The translations under genes were made by a program, and so were the position numbers. Shown here in pieces: positions 1-7,534 of a stretch of DNA of 64,000 bases. Each line of letters opens with the position of its first letter. The stretch's first letter is position 1. This DNA comes from Kocuria sp. Its GTDB lineage: Bacteria; Actinomycetota; Actinomycetes; Actinomycetales; Micrococcaceae. The notes under the pieces were generated by a model that had not been told where the DNA came from, searched no databases, and worked only from the letters and a program-made list of their open reading frames with translations. The stretch spans positions 58,134 to 122,133 of the forward strand of contig NZ_JAUMTZ010000004.1 in assembly GCF_030530945.1 (NCBI RefSeq), in the 5' to 3' direction.

Positions 1-227
1 CCGAAGGAGTCCGACCAGCCCTCCGCGGTCCAGATCTGCTCGGCCCCGCACAGCTGCGCGATCTGCACGTCCTGCTGGCGCGCGGCGTGCCACAGCAGCC
101 AGGCCATGGAGTTGTGCGTGCCGTCCGGCATCTGGTTCAGCACCTCCTGCGAGATGCCCTCCACCGCGGCCTCCGCCGCCTCCACGGGACGCCGTGCCGC
201 GTCCGCCATCAGATCCAGAGCACCCAT
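1..227 (-). CDS. DinB-superfamily (DUF664-like) protein, 3' part missing
   Basis: The first 75 residues of a protein that runs off the left edge of the window. It reads as a four-helix DinB-type domain: an amphipathic first helix, then a helix with Trp-Leu-Leu-Trp-His-Ala-Ala near residue 43, where DinB-fold enzymes carry the first metal-binding His. In actinobacteria this fold covers mycothiol-dependent transferases and many proteins of unknown role, so substrate cannot be named. The ATG start is preceded by AGGGGAG at a good distance. Family assignment is by motif and fold pattern only; the second and third metal ligands lie outside the window. Confidence 0.7.
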   Translation of the reverse strand, partial: MGALDLMADAARRPVEAAEAAVEGISQEVLNQMPDGTHNSMAWLLWHAARQQDVQIAQLCGAEQIWTAEGWSDSF

Positions 228-340
228 GGTTCTCCCCTTCCGGTCGTGATCCGTGTCTCGTTCCCCACTGTACGACCACCACGCCGCGCCCGGGAGGGAC
301 CGGTCCCGGCCGCCCCGTTCCCAGCGGCGGACGGCCGGGT

Positions 341-390
341 ACGACGACGCCCGGTGCCGTTCGCTGCGGAACGGGACCGGGCGTCGTCGT
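341..390 (-). terminator. Long hairpin, probable terminator of the aldehyde dehydrogenase gene
   Basis: A 15-bp perfect stem pairs 341-355 with 376-390. One mismatch later a 6-bp inner stem (357-362 with 369-374) closes on a 6-nt loop. It lies 18 bp past the dehydrogenase stop codon. No T-tract follows, as is common in GC-rich actinobacteria. Both outer arms carry the GACGACGCC motif that recurs through the window. Confidence 0.65.
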
Positions 391-407
391 CAGCCGGGGA
401 GCGGGCG

Positions 408-1778
408 TCAGCTCGCCACGCGCACCAGCTTGGTGTTGGAGAACTCGTCGAAGCCCCAGCGGCCCAGCTCGCGGCCGTAGCCGGAGCGGCGCACGCCGCC
501 GAAGGGCAGGCCGGCCTTGGTGGTGCCGTGCTCGTTGACGTAGGCCATGCCCACCTCGAGCCGGCGGGCGATCTCCTCCGCCTTGGCGACGTCCTGGCCC
601 CACACGGAGCCGGACAGGCCGAAGTCGGAGTCGTTGGCGATCTCCACGGCCTCGTCCACCGAGTCGTAGGAGTAGACCACGGCCACGGGACCGAAGATCT
701 CCTCCTTGAAGGCGTCCATCTCGCGGGTCACACCGGTGAGGACCGCGGGGGACATCCAGGCGCCGTCCTTGTCCAGGGCCTTGCCGCCGGTGTGCAGGGT
801 GGCGCCCTGCTCCACGGCGCGCTCCACCTGGGCCACGGCGTCGTCACGGCCCTCCACGGAGGACAGCGGGCCCACCTTGGTGTCCTCGGCCAGGGGATCG
901 CCCACCTTCATGCCCTCGACGGTCTGCACGACCACCTTCACGAACTCGTCGAACATCCCGGAGGGGACCAGGATGCGCTTGGGCGAGTTGCAGGCCTGGC
1001 CGGCGTTGCTCATGCGCGCGATCGCCACGTACTTGGCGGTCTTGGCCACGTCCACGTCGTCGAGCACGATCAGGGGGTCGGAACCGCCCAGCTCGAGCAC
1101 GCTCTTCTTCAGGTTCTGAGCGGCGGTGGTGGCCACGGCCTTGCCCGCGCCCTCGCTGCCGGTCAGGGAGACGCCGCGCACCCGCGGGTCCGCCACGATG
1201 TCCGTGACCTGGTCGGTGCTCGCGAACAGGTTGATGTAGGCGTCCTCGGGGATGCCCGCCGCGTGCAGGATCTCCTCGATCAGCTCCGCGGTGCGCCCAC
1301 AGATGGAGGCGTGCTTGAGCAGGATGGTGTTGCCCAGCATTAGGTTCGGGGCCGCGAAGCGGGCCACCTGGTACTGCGGGAAGTTCCACGGCATGACGCC
1401 CATGAGCACACCGATGGGATCGGTGACCACCACGGACCGGGCGTCGTCGCCCACGTCCAGGGTCTCCTCCTCCAGCAGGGCCGGGCCGTGCTCCGCGTAC
1501 CAGCGGTAGATGGAGGAGGACAGCGCCACCTCACCCTTGGCCTGCTTGAACGGCTTTCCCATCTCGGTGCTGATCACGCGGGCGAGCTCGTCGGCGCGCT
1601 CGTCGAACGCGTCCGCCACAGCGTTCAGCGCGTCCGCGCGCTGCTGGGCCGGGGTGGCGCGCCAGGAGGCGAACGCGGCATCAGCGCGCTCGACGGCGCG
1701 GGCGACGTCCGCATCCGTGGCGGAGGTGAACTCCTGCTCCACGACTCCGGTGGCTGGATTCTCTGTGCGGTAGGCCAT
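408..1778 (-). CDS. gabD: NAD(P)-dependent succinate-semialdehyde dehydrogenase (aldehyde dehydrogenase family)
   Basis: A 456-residue aldehyde dehydrogenase of full family length. The active-site landmarks are in place: Asn132 in PWNF, the general-base Glu229 in LELGG and the nucleophile Cys263 in GQAC. The short N-terminus and sequence style fit the succinate-semialdehyde dehydrogenase group, which oxidises succinic semialdehyde to succinate. Succinic semialdehyde is one product of the HpaI aldolase encoded at 40.2 kb, so this enzyme could complete that pathway, although it is far from the operon and could equally serve GABA breakdown. It is monocistronic with a hairpin behind it. The ATG has AGGAGAC just upstream. 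Substrate is inferred; the family is certain. Confidence 0.85.
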   Translation of the reverse strand: MAYRTENPATGVVEQEFTSATDADVARAVERADAAFASWRATPAQQRADALNAVADAFDERADELARVISTEMGKPFKQAKGEVALSSSIYRWYAEHGPALLEEETLDVGDDARSVVVTDPIGVLMGVMPWNFPQYQVARFAAPNLMLGNTILLKHASICGRTAELIEEILHAAGIPEDAYINLFASTDQVTDIVADPRVRGVSLTGSEGAGKAVATTAAQNLKKSVLELGGSDPLIVLDDVDVAKTAKYVAIARMSNAGQACNSPKRILVPSGMFDEFVKVVVQTVEGMKVGDPLAEDTKVGPLSSVEGRDDAVAQVERAVEQGATLHTGGKALDKDGAWMSPAVLTGVTREMDAFKEEIFGPVAVVYSYDSVDEAVEIANDSDFGLSGSVWGQDVAKAEEIARRLEVGMAYVNEHGTTKAGLPFGGVRRSGYGRELGRWGFDEFSNTKLVRVAS

Positions 1779-1967
1779 GAGGTCTCCTTATGTCTCGGAC
1801 GGTCGTGCATGCTGTCGTCCGTGTTAACGAGAGCCCCGGGCGGAAGATTCCCGGGTGCCGCGGCGGCCATCGCCGGACGACGTCGGTGTCCCCGGCGGCG
1901 TCGCCCGGGCCGGGTCCGCGTGGTGTCGCCGAGGTGGGCGCGGCCCGCCCCCCCCTAGAGTGATCCC

Positions 1968-2519
1968 ATGACCAGACCCGCAGAGCCGCGGGAGGCCCCC
2001 ATGGGCACGGCGGCCGACATCCCCGGCCCCGGGCGGGCCGTGGCGCGAGCCTTTCCAGCGTGCGCCCTGGGCCTGTTCGCCCCGCCCGTGGTCGCCCACT
2101 TCCTGCCCCGCGAGCCCAGCGACGGGTGGTGGCCCACCCTGATCGTGATACTCGTTCTGCTCGCGATGTTCGGAGTGGTGCTCCTGGACCGCAGACGGCT
2201 CCCCCGCCAACCGAGGGACGTGGATGACCTCCGCTGGCAGGGCGCCCTCTCTTCCGCACGCCACCACCGAGGCGTTCCGGAGCACCCGGGGGTGCGACTG
2301 ATGGCGGCCCGCGTGGCCTACGACCGGGTGTGGATGTTCATGCTGTTCTGGGCCCTGCTGGTCGGCTACGCGGGCGCCGCCCTCACCCGCCCGGACCTGG
2401 ACTGGCTGCCCGGTGTGGGAGGCATGCTGGTCTTCTCTGTGATGGCGCTCGTCAGGCTGCCCGCGGCGTGGGCGTACCTCCGGGAGAACGACGCCGCACA
2501 CCCGCCACCACCAGCATGA
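1968..2519 (+). CDS. Hypothetical membrane protein, 183 aa
   Basis: No family is recognised. The protein has about four hydrophobic segments: two near residues 28-45 and 57-73, a basic cytoplasmic stretch of about 35 residues, then two near 122-140 and 146-165. No signal peptide or catalytic motif is visible. The ATG lacks a Shine-Dalgarno box; a TAGAGT hexamer ending 5 bp before it could be a -10 box of a leaderless transcript. Its last 68 bases overlap the 3' end of the oppositely oriented urea transporter, so the two transcripts are antisense at their ends. High coding-frame GC bias and hydrophobic periodicity support a real gene. Confidence 0.6.
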   Translation: MTRPAEPREAPMGTAADIPGPGRAVARAFPACALGLFAPPVVAHFLPREPSDGWWPTLIVILVLLAMFGVVLLDRRRLPRQPRDVDDLRWQGALSSARHHRGVPEHPGVRLMAARVAYDRVWMFMLFWALLVGYAGAALTRPDLDWLPGVGGMLVFSVMALVRLPAAWAYLRENDAAHPPPPA

Positions 2520-3378
2520 CCAGCCACATGCTCACCAGGAACGGCCACGTGTACACGGGCACGGGCAACTGGGCGATCAGCAGCTGAAGGGGCAGCGTGA
2601 GCAGCGCACCCACCAGCGCGCCGAGCACGCGCACCCACAGGGGCCGGGCGGTCCACACCACCGCGCCCAGGGCGATGGACACCAGCACCGCCGAGTAGCC
2701 GAGCAGCCCGGAGGAGACCTGGACGACACCGTCGCCCACCAAGAGTGCACCCGCGAGCGCCACGAAGCTTCCGAGCACGCCGAACAGCCCGATCCGCACG
2801 CCACCCACGAACAGCGCGGCCACGATCAGCAGACCCGGCACCAGACCGTCTGCGAGGACCACCTCGGAAAAGCTGTTCACCGCGCCCAGCAGCACCCCGC
2901 CCGGGCCCTCGCCGGTGGTCGGGGAGCCGGAGCGCACCAGGGGCAGCACCAGGTCGAACATCACCCCGGCCACCAGGCAGAACGGCGCGGTGGCAACGGG
3001 CAGCTGGGCCCATCCCAGCGCCCGGGACCCGAAGGCGCGCTGCAGGAGGCCGTGCACGGGAACGCAGGCCAGGGCGCCGACCACGGTCATGAGCAGCGCG
3101 GGCAGCGGGTGCCCCAGGGCGAGTGCCGCGGCCGCGCCCACCAGGGCGCCGTTGTAGCCCATCATCCCGGTGCGCACGGCGTCCGTGCCCAGCAGGGCCC
3201 ACGCTCCCGCGGTCTGCGCGAGGGCGCCGACCGCCACGACCAGCGCCACCCAGGGGTGGACCCATCCCATGGCCACCAGCAGCAGCGCCCCGGACCACGG
3301 GTTGTCGATGAAGAAGATCTGGGACACGCCCCGCAGGACGGTGCCCACCGCCCTGCCCGGGCCGCGAAGAGCATCCAC
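2452..3378 (-). CDS. Urea transporter (UT family)
   Basis: A 308-residue polytopic membrane protein with about ten hydrophobic segments. The family signature Gly-Tyr-Asn-Gly-Ala-Leu-Val-Gly occurs near residue 73, and a repeated second half follows, as expected for the inverted-repeat urea channels. It should let urea enter by facilitated diffusion and feed the urease encoded upstream. It is the last gene of the urease locus: the GTG start lies one base past the stop of the nickel transporter, so the two are almost certainly cotranscribed and translationally coupled. The 3' end overlaps the converging membrane gene by 68 bp. Confidence 0.88.
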   Translation of the reverse strand: MDALRGPGRAVGTVLRGVSQIFFIDNPWSGALLLVAMGWVHPWVALVVAVGALAQTAGAWALLGTDAVRTGMMGYNGALVGAAAALALGHPLPALLMTVVGALACVPVHGLLQRAFGSRALGWAQLPVATAPFCLVAGVMFDLVLPLVRSGSPTTGEGPGGVLLGAVNSFSEVVLADGLVPGLLIVAALFVGGVRIGLFGVLGSFVALAGALLVGDGVVQVSSGLLGYSAVLVSIALGAVVWTARPLWVRVLGALVGALLTLPLQLLIAQLPVPVYTWPFLVSMWLVMLVVAGVRRRSPGGTPTPRAA

Positions 3379-3379
3379 C

Positions 3380-4507
3380 TCAGACCTCCCCGTCAGAGCG
3401 CACGGACCCGCCCGCGTGCCCGGAGCCGCGCCGCGGCAGCTGCCCGCCCGTCGACGTCGTCCCCGCGCTCCCGCGCGAGGACCGCCAGAACCACCACCAG
3501 ACCAGGCCGAAGAGGGCGACCAGCACGAGCCCGGCCTGCCCCAGGTCGATCTCCGCGAGCGCGGAGGTCACCGGGTCTGTGAGACCCAGGAGGTCGTTCA
3601 GGAACCCGCCCAGGGTGATGGCGGCGATGAACAGCGCGGACACGGCGGAGATCACGGTGACCGTGGCGTTGAAGCGCATCCGGGTTCCGGTCTCGGTGAG
3701 GGCGCTGGAGTAGAGCTTCATCATGCCCAGCCCGTTGAGGGTGTCGCACAGGGTCATGGCGGCGGTGAAGGCCACGGGCAGGCCGATCAGCGCGGCAGCC
3801 GGGACCCCGGCGAGGGACGCGGTGACCGTGAGCAGCAGCAGACCGATGGTGGTGGCGGTGTCGAAGCCCAGGCCGAAGAGGAACCCCAGCACGAAGATGT
3901 CCCGCGGGCGGCGCACCCGCTGCAGGGGTTTGCGCAGCAGCCGGGACACCAGCCCCCAGCTGCCGTCCAGGTCGTGCCGGTGCCCCTGGGCGCCCTGCTC
4001 CCCGCGGGAGATCCGACGCACCAGACCCGCGCCGATGCTCGCGTTGTAGAGGCCCAGCACCAGCAGGTACACCCCGGAGACCCCGGCCCCGATCAGACCG
4101 AGCACGTGGTTGGTGGAGCTGCCGTCCTCGAACGCCCCGTGCACGAACTGGGCTCCTGCCACCACCATGACTCCGGCGATGGTGACCACCAGGGAGTGCC
4201 CCAGGCTGAACGCGAAGCCCACGCTGGCCGGGTTCATGCCCTCGGAGACGAACTTGCGGGTGGAGTTGTCGATCGCGGAGATGTGGTCCCAGTCGTAGCT
4301 GTGCTTCAAACCGGCGGCGTACGCGGTGAGCACCACGCCCAGGGCCAGGGGCTGGGCTCCGGGCGCGAGCGCGGTGGCCAGCAGCACGGCCGCGAGCACG
4401 TGCAGGGCGGCAACCGCGGAGAGCGTGAAGCCCACCCGCACGCGCAGGGGCAGGCGGTGCCGCTCCGTCACGTAGCGGCGGTAGAGCGTGGGATGCGTGG
4501 TGGACAC
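3380..4507 (-). CDS. Nickel/cobalt transporter, NiCoT (HoxN/NixA) family
   Basis: A 375-residue integral membrane permease with about eight membrane segments. The hallmark metal signature His-X4-Asp-His is present at residues 69-75, followed by further NiCoT motifs (FSLGHSLVV and LGFLFGLGFDTATT). The family imports Ni(II) and Co(II) at very low concentration. Position between ureD and the urea transporter argues that it supplies nickel for the dinuclear urease centre. The C-terminal 35 residues are hydrophilic, rich in Gly, Ser and Thr, and probably unstructured. Start is a GTG; upstream sequence GACCCCCAGGAGAAC holds a good ribosome site. Confidence 0.92.
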   Translation of the reverse strand: MSTTHPTLYRRYVTERHRLPLRVRVGFTLSAVAALHVLAAVLLATALAPGAQPLALGVVLTAYAAGLKHSYDWDHISAIDNSTRKFVSEGMNPASVGFAFSLGHSLVVTIAGVMVVAGAQFVHGAFEDGSSTNHVLGLIGAGVSGVYLLVLGLYNASIGAGLVRRISRGEQGAQGHRHDLDGSWGLVSRLLRKPLQRVRRPRDIFVLGFLFGLGFDTATTIGLLLLTVTASLAGVPAAALIGLPVAFTAAMTLCDTLNGLGMMKLYSSALTETGTRMRFNATVTVISAVSALFIAAITLGGFLNDLLGLTDPVTSALAEIDLGQAGLVLVALFGLVWWWFWRSSRGSAGTTSTGGQLPRRGSGHAGGSVRSDGEV

Positions 4508-4603
4508 GGTTCTCCTGGGGGTCGTGGGTGGGCGGATCGGCGGGCTGGTGGCGTCCTCCGGCGGGTCGGCAGCAGCAGGTGGCGGGCGAGACCGCCGCGG
4601 CCG

Positions 4604-5584
4604 TCAGTACTTGCGCAGGTGCAGGGGTGCCTGCCCCCGCCAGTGCTCCCGCAGCAGGTTCACCACCATGCGGTGCAGGGCCGCGATGGCTTCCGTGGAG
4701 TGGGCGAGGGAGCGCACGCACACGCAGCGCACCCCGTACGGCTCCCCCACCCCGGCGCGGGTGATGCCGGACCGGGTGCCGGAGGCGTCCACGGCGGCGG
4801 TGAGCAGCTCGTAGACCTCGTCGGTGAGTCGGGCGTCCGCGACCAGCAGCTGCCCGGTGTGGCTGTGGCCCTCCATGAACCCCGTGCCGGTGATGTCCCC
4901 GTGCGCATCCGGCTGGATCCGCAGCTGGTCCACCACGAGCCGCCGGGCGGGGGCCTGCGGGCTGGTGGACGGCGGGAGCACGCGGACCTCGGTGCGCATT
5001 CGCAGCTCGTCGTACGCGAAGGACTCCCCGGACGGGGACCACCCGGGTGTCACGACCTCGGCGAGCAGCAGGGACGCCGTGGGGTCCATGTCCACGCGCG
5101 TGCGCTGCAGGTAGGACCCGCCCCGGTAGACGATCAGCTGGTCCGGCACGTACTCCAGGCAGCTGCCCGGCCCCAGCCGCACGCGCATCTCCTGGGACGC
5201 CGGACCCTGCGGCGTGCGGTACACCTTGGTGGCCGACTGCGTGGTCAGGGCCAGGGAGGCATCCTGCTCCACGGCCACGTCCAACAGGTACGCGTCCGCT
5301 CCGAAGTACGCGCCCCCGGGGTTGATCGCCGTGTAGGTGACCTGCCCGGAGCGGTCCAGGTAGTGCGGCCGCAGCACCCGCAGCGCGCCCTCGTGGAACT
5401 GCCGGGCGGCGTACGAGCGCCCGTCCCGCGCGGCCACGGTCAGGCGCAGCTGTCCGGCCCAGTTGTCAGCGCCGGTTCCGCCGGGCGTTCCGAGAGCGGA
5501 CGACGGTGCCGCGCCCGTCCGCGCGTCCGGCACCCGGGGTGCCGGCGGCGTCGTGGTTCCCCCTGCGCCCGGCGTCTCAGGCAA
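4604..5584 (-). CDS. ureD: Urease accessory protein UreD (UreH)
   Basis: A 326-residue UreD. The protein binds apo-urease first and forms the scaffold, with UreF and UreG, through which nickel reaches the active site. Recognisable family stretches include YTAINPGGAYFGAD (near residue 84), TQSATKVYRT and the Pro-Asp-Gln-Leu-Ile segment. About the first 40 residues are Pro/Thr/Gly-rich and not family-conserved. The longest frame opens with a TTG overlapping the last bases of ureG; a GTG at codon 18 is an alternative start. Gene order G-D and the overlap make translational coupling likely. Confidence 0.9.
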   Translation of the reverse strand: MPETPGAGGTTTPPAPRVPDARTGAAPSSALGTPGGTGADNWAGQLRLTVAARDGRSYAARQFHEGALRVLRPHYLDRSGQVTYTAINPGGAYFGADAYLLDVAVEQDASLALTTQSATKVYRTPQGPASQEMRVRLGPGSCLEYVPDQLIVYRGGSYLQRTRVDMDPTASLLLAEVVTPGWSPSGESFAYDELRMRTEVRVLPPSTSPQAPARRLVVDQLRIQPDAHGDITGTGFMEGHSHTGQLLVADARLTDEVYELLTAAVDASGTRSGITRAGVGEPYGVRCVCVRSLAHSTEAIAALHRMVVNLLREHWRGQAPLHLRKY

Positions 5585-6188
5585 GGTCGAGCATGAGGAC
5601 GTCGTTGCGGATCCAGTCCTGGACCTGGTCCAGGCCCTCGTCCGTCTTGAGGTTGGTGAACGCGAAGGGCTTGTCCTTCCGGAACACCTTGGAGTCCGCG
5701 GCCATGACGTCCAGGTCCGCGCCCACGTGCGGGGCCAGGTCCGTCTTGTTGATGATGAACAGGTCCGACTTGATCATCCCCTGGCCGGCCTTGCGGGGGA
5801 TCTTCTCGCCCTGGGCCACGTCGATCACGTAGATGGAGAAGTCCACGAGCTCGGGGCTGAACGTGGCGGAGAGGTTGTCCCCGCCGGACTCCACGAAGAT
5901 CACCTGCAGGTCCGGGAAGCGCTTCTTCAGCTGCTCGATCGCGGCCTCGTTCATGGAGGTGTCCTCGCGGATGGCGGTGTGCGGGCAGCCGCCGGTCTCC
6001 AGGCCGATGATCCGCTCCTCCGGCAGCACCGAGTTGCGCGCCAAGATCTTGGCGTCCTCGATCGTGTAGATGTCGTTGGTGATCGCGGCCATGGAGATCT
6101 CCTGGCTCATGGCCCGCGTGATGCGCTCCACGAGCTGCGTCTTGCCCGCTCCCACGGGGCCTCCCACACCGATGATGACGGGATCCAT
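5577..6188 (-). CDS. ureG: Urease accessory GTPase UreG
   Basis: A 203-residue SIMIBI-class GTPase that hydrolyses GTP to drive nickel delivery to urease. The P-loop GGPVGAGKT sits at residues 9-17, the Cys-Pro-His nickel-binding motif follows GLETGG near residue 66-70, and the guanine-specificity motif NKTD is near residue 146. The ATG was chosen because it gives the canonical start a few residues before the P-loop; the open frame continues upstream without homology. Its stop overlaps the ureD start. A 119-bp spacer separates it from ureF. Confidence 0.95.
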   Translation of the reverse strand: MDPVIIGVGGPVGAGKTQLVERITRAMSQEISMAAITNDIYTIEDAKILARNSVLPEERIIGLETGGCPHTAIREDTSMNEAAIEQLKKRFPDLQVIFVESGGDNLSATFSPELVDFSIYVIDVAQGEKIPRKAGQGMIKSDLFIINKTDLAPHVGADLDVMAADSKVFRKDKPFAFTNLKTDEGLDQVQDWIRNDVLMLDLA

Positions 6189-6307
6189 GCTGTCCTCCTG
6201 AGTTCTCGTTCTCTGCTGTTCGTCTCTGGGCGCCGCGGAATGCCTCCGGGCGCTGCCGGGTCTCCGCGCGGCGTCGTCAGGATGGCGCACGGTCACCCCG
6301 CGCCCGC

Positions 6308-7012
6308 TCAGCTCATGAAGAGCCGGGCCCGCTGGCGTTCGTGGTTCATCTGCGCGATCTCCAGGCCGGGGGCCACGGCTCCCAGCACCTCCTCCGCGAG
6401 TCCTGCCGTCACCAGGTCCCGGGAGGTGGCGACGGCGCGCCCCACCCAGTCCTGCGCGGCACGGATCACGGCCTGACCGGTGTTCTGGCCCAGCGGGATG
6501 CCGCGCACCGCGTTCTGCGTCAGGGAGATCACGGTGGCGTACACGTGCGAGGCCACGGCCGTGTCCTCGGGGACGTCCAAACCTCGGGCCAGCACACCCC
6601 ACACGGTGGCCTGGTGGCCGTGCATCCGCTCCTCGGCCACACCCTGCTGGTAGCGGCGCACCCAGTCGCCGGGATAGCTGCGGGCGCCGATGCTCAGAAG
6701 CCGCCTGCCCATGGTCATCCCGCCCTCGCGGATCTGCCGGGGCAGGGCCTGCGCGGTGACGAGGTCGTCCAGGTCCTCGACCCGCTCGAAGTCCTGCGCC
6801 GCGTACACCAGGCGGATGGCCAGGGCATCGGTGAACGTGAGCTGCTGGTCCACGAACATCTCCAGCCACGCGGAGAAGCTCGCCTCGTCCTCCAGCTGCT
6901 CGGCCGCCATGTAGGTCTCGAAGCCCAGGGAGTGGCTGAACGCCCCGGTGGGCAGGGCGGAGTCCGTGAGCTGCATGAGCCCCAGGATCCCGGTCAGAGA
7001 GGGTTCCACCAC
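6308..7012 (-). CDS. ureF: Urease accessory protein UreF
   Basis: A 234-residue, all-helical accessory protein that joins UreD on apo-urease and gates the GTPase activity of UreG. Family hallmarks are the DSALPTGAFSHSLGFE stretch near the N-terminus and the region SLTQNAVRGIPLGQ in the C-terminal half. Length is typical. The start is a GTG placed four bases past the ureE stop codon, so ureE and ureF are tightly coupled. Confidence 0.93.
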   Translation of the reverse strand: MVEPSLTGILGLMQLTDSALPTGAFSHSLGFETYMAAEQLEDEASFSAWLEMFVDQQLTFTDALAIRLVYAAQDFERVEDLDDLVTAQALPRQIREGGMTMGRRLLSIGARSYPGDWVRRYQQGVAEERMHGHQATVWGVLARGLDVPEDTAVASHVYATVISLTQNAVRGIPLGQNTGQAVIRAAQDWVGRAVATSRDLVTAGLAEEVLGAVAPGLEIAQMNHERQRARLFMS

Positions 7013-7016
7013 CGGA

Positions 7017-7508
7017 TCAGTGCGTGTGCTCGGCGTGACGGAACGGCACGGGCATGACCCGTTCCTGGCGGGAGTAGGGCACCTCGTGGTGGTCCAGGAA
7101 GTCCTGCACGGTGTGGTCGTACTGCACCACCATCACCTGCGCCCCGTACTCGCTGTCCTCGTCGAAGAACTGCGCCTGCAGGTGCCGGTTGCCCAGGCTG
7201 TGCGCCACGAACGCCATCTCCACGATGGAGCGGGCCCCGATCACCAGAACGTCCGTGGGCAGCACCTGCACCACCACGGCGTTGCCGTCCTGCGGTCCAC
7301 CCTCCACCGACAGCACGTCCCCGTCCCTCAGGTCCGGGGCACGGGCCGGCAACCGCAGGCCCAACTCGTGGCCGTGGTCGGTGGTGAGGCGCTGGATGCG
7401 CTTGACCAGCTCAGCGCTGGGCAGCACCACCTTCTCCACGTGCCGCCCGGCCACGAGCTCCGCTCCGGGAGCGTCATGGATGTTGCCCAGGATCTCGGTG
7501 ACGATCAT
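7017..7508 (-). CDS. ureE: Urease accessory protein / nickel chaperone UreE
   Basis: A 163-residue UreE, a dimeric metallochaperone that binds Ni(II) and hands it to UreG. The N-terminal domain carries the GxxLxLxLPxxxxLRDGD pattern (HELGLRLPARAPDLRDGD). The C-terminal domain has the expected His motif GNRHLQAQF near residue 110. The tail ends in a short His-rich segment (HAEHTH) that may add metal sites, shorter than the poly-His tails of some homologues. The ATG at 7508 gives the canonical start; the open frame extends upstream only over ureC. Confidence 0.92.
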   Translation of the reverse strand: MIVTEILGNIHDAPGAELVAGRHVEKVVLPSAELVKRIQRLTTDHGHELGLRLPARAPDLRDGDVLSVEGGPQDGNAVVVQVLPTDVLVIGARSIVEMAFVAHSLGNRHLQAQFFDEDSEYGAQVMVVQYDHTVQDFLDHHEVPYSRQERVMPVPFRHAEHTH

Positions 7509-7534
7509 GGAACTCCTTCCGTCGGTCAGAGGGC

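Noticed and set aside
3170..5596. An 808-residue plus-strand frame over the nickel transporter and ureD
   Set aside because: It is rich in Arg, His, Gly and Gln with no domain pattern, and it lies antisense to two certain genes. It is the usual long shadow frame of GC-rich DNA.
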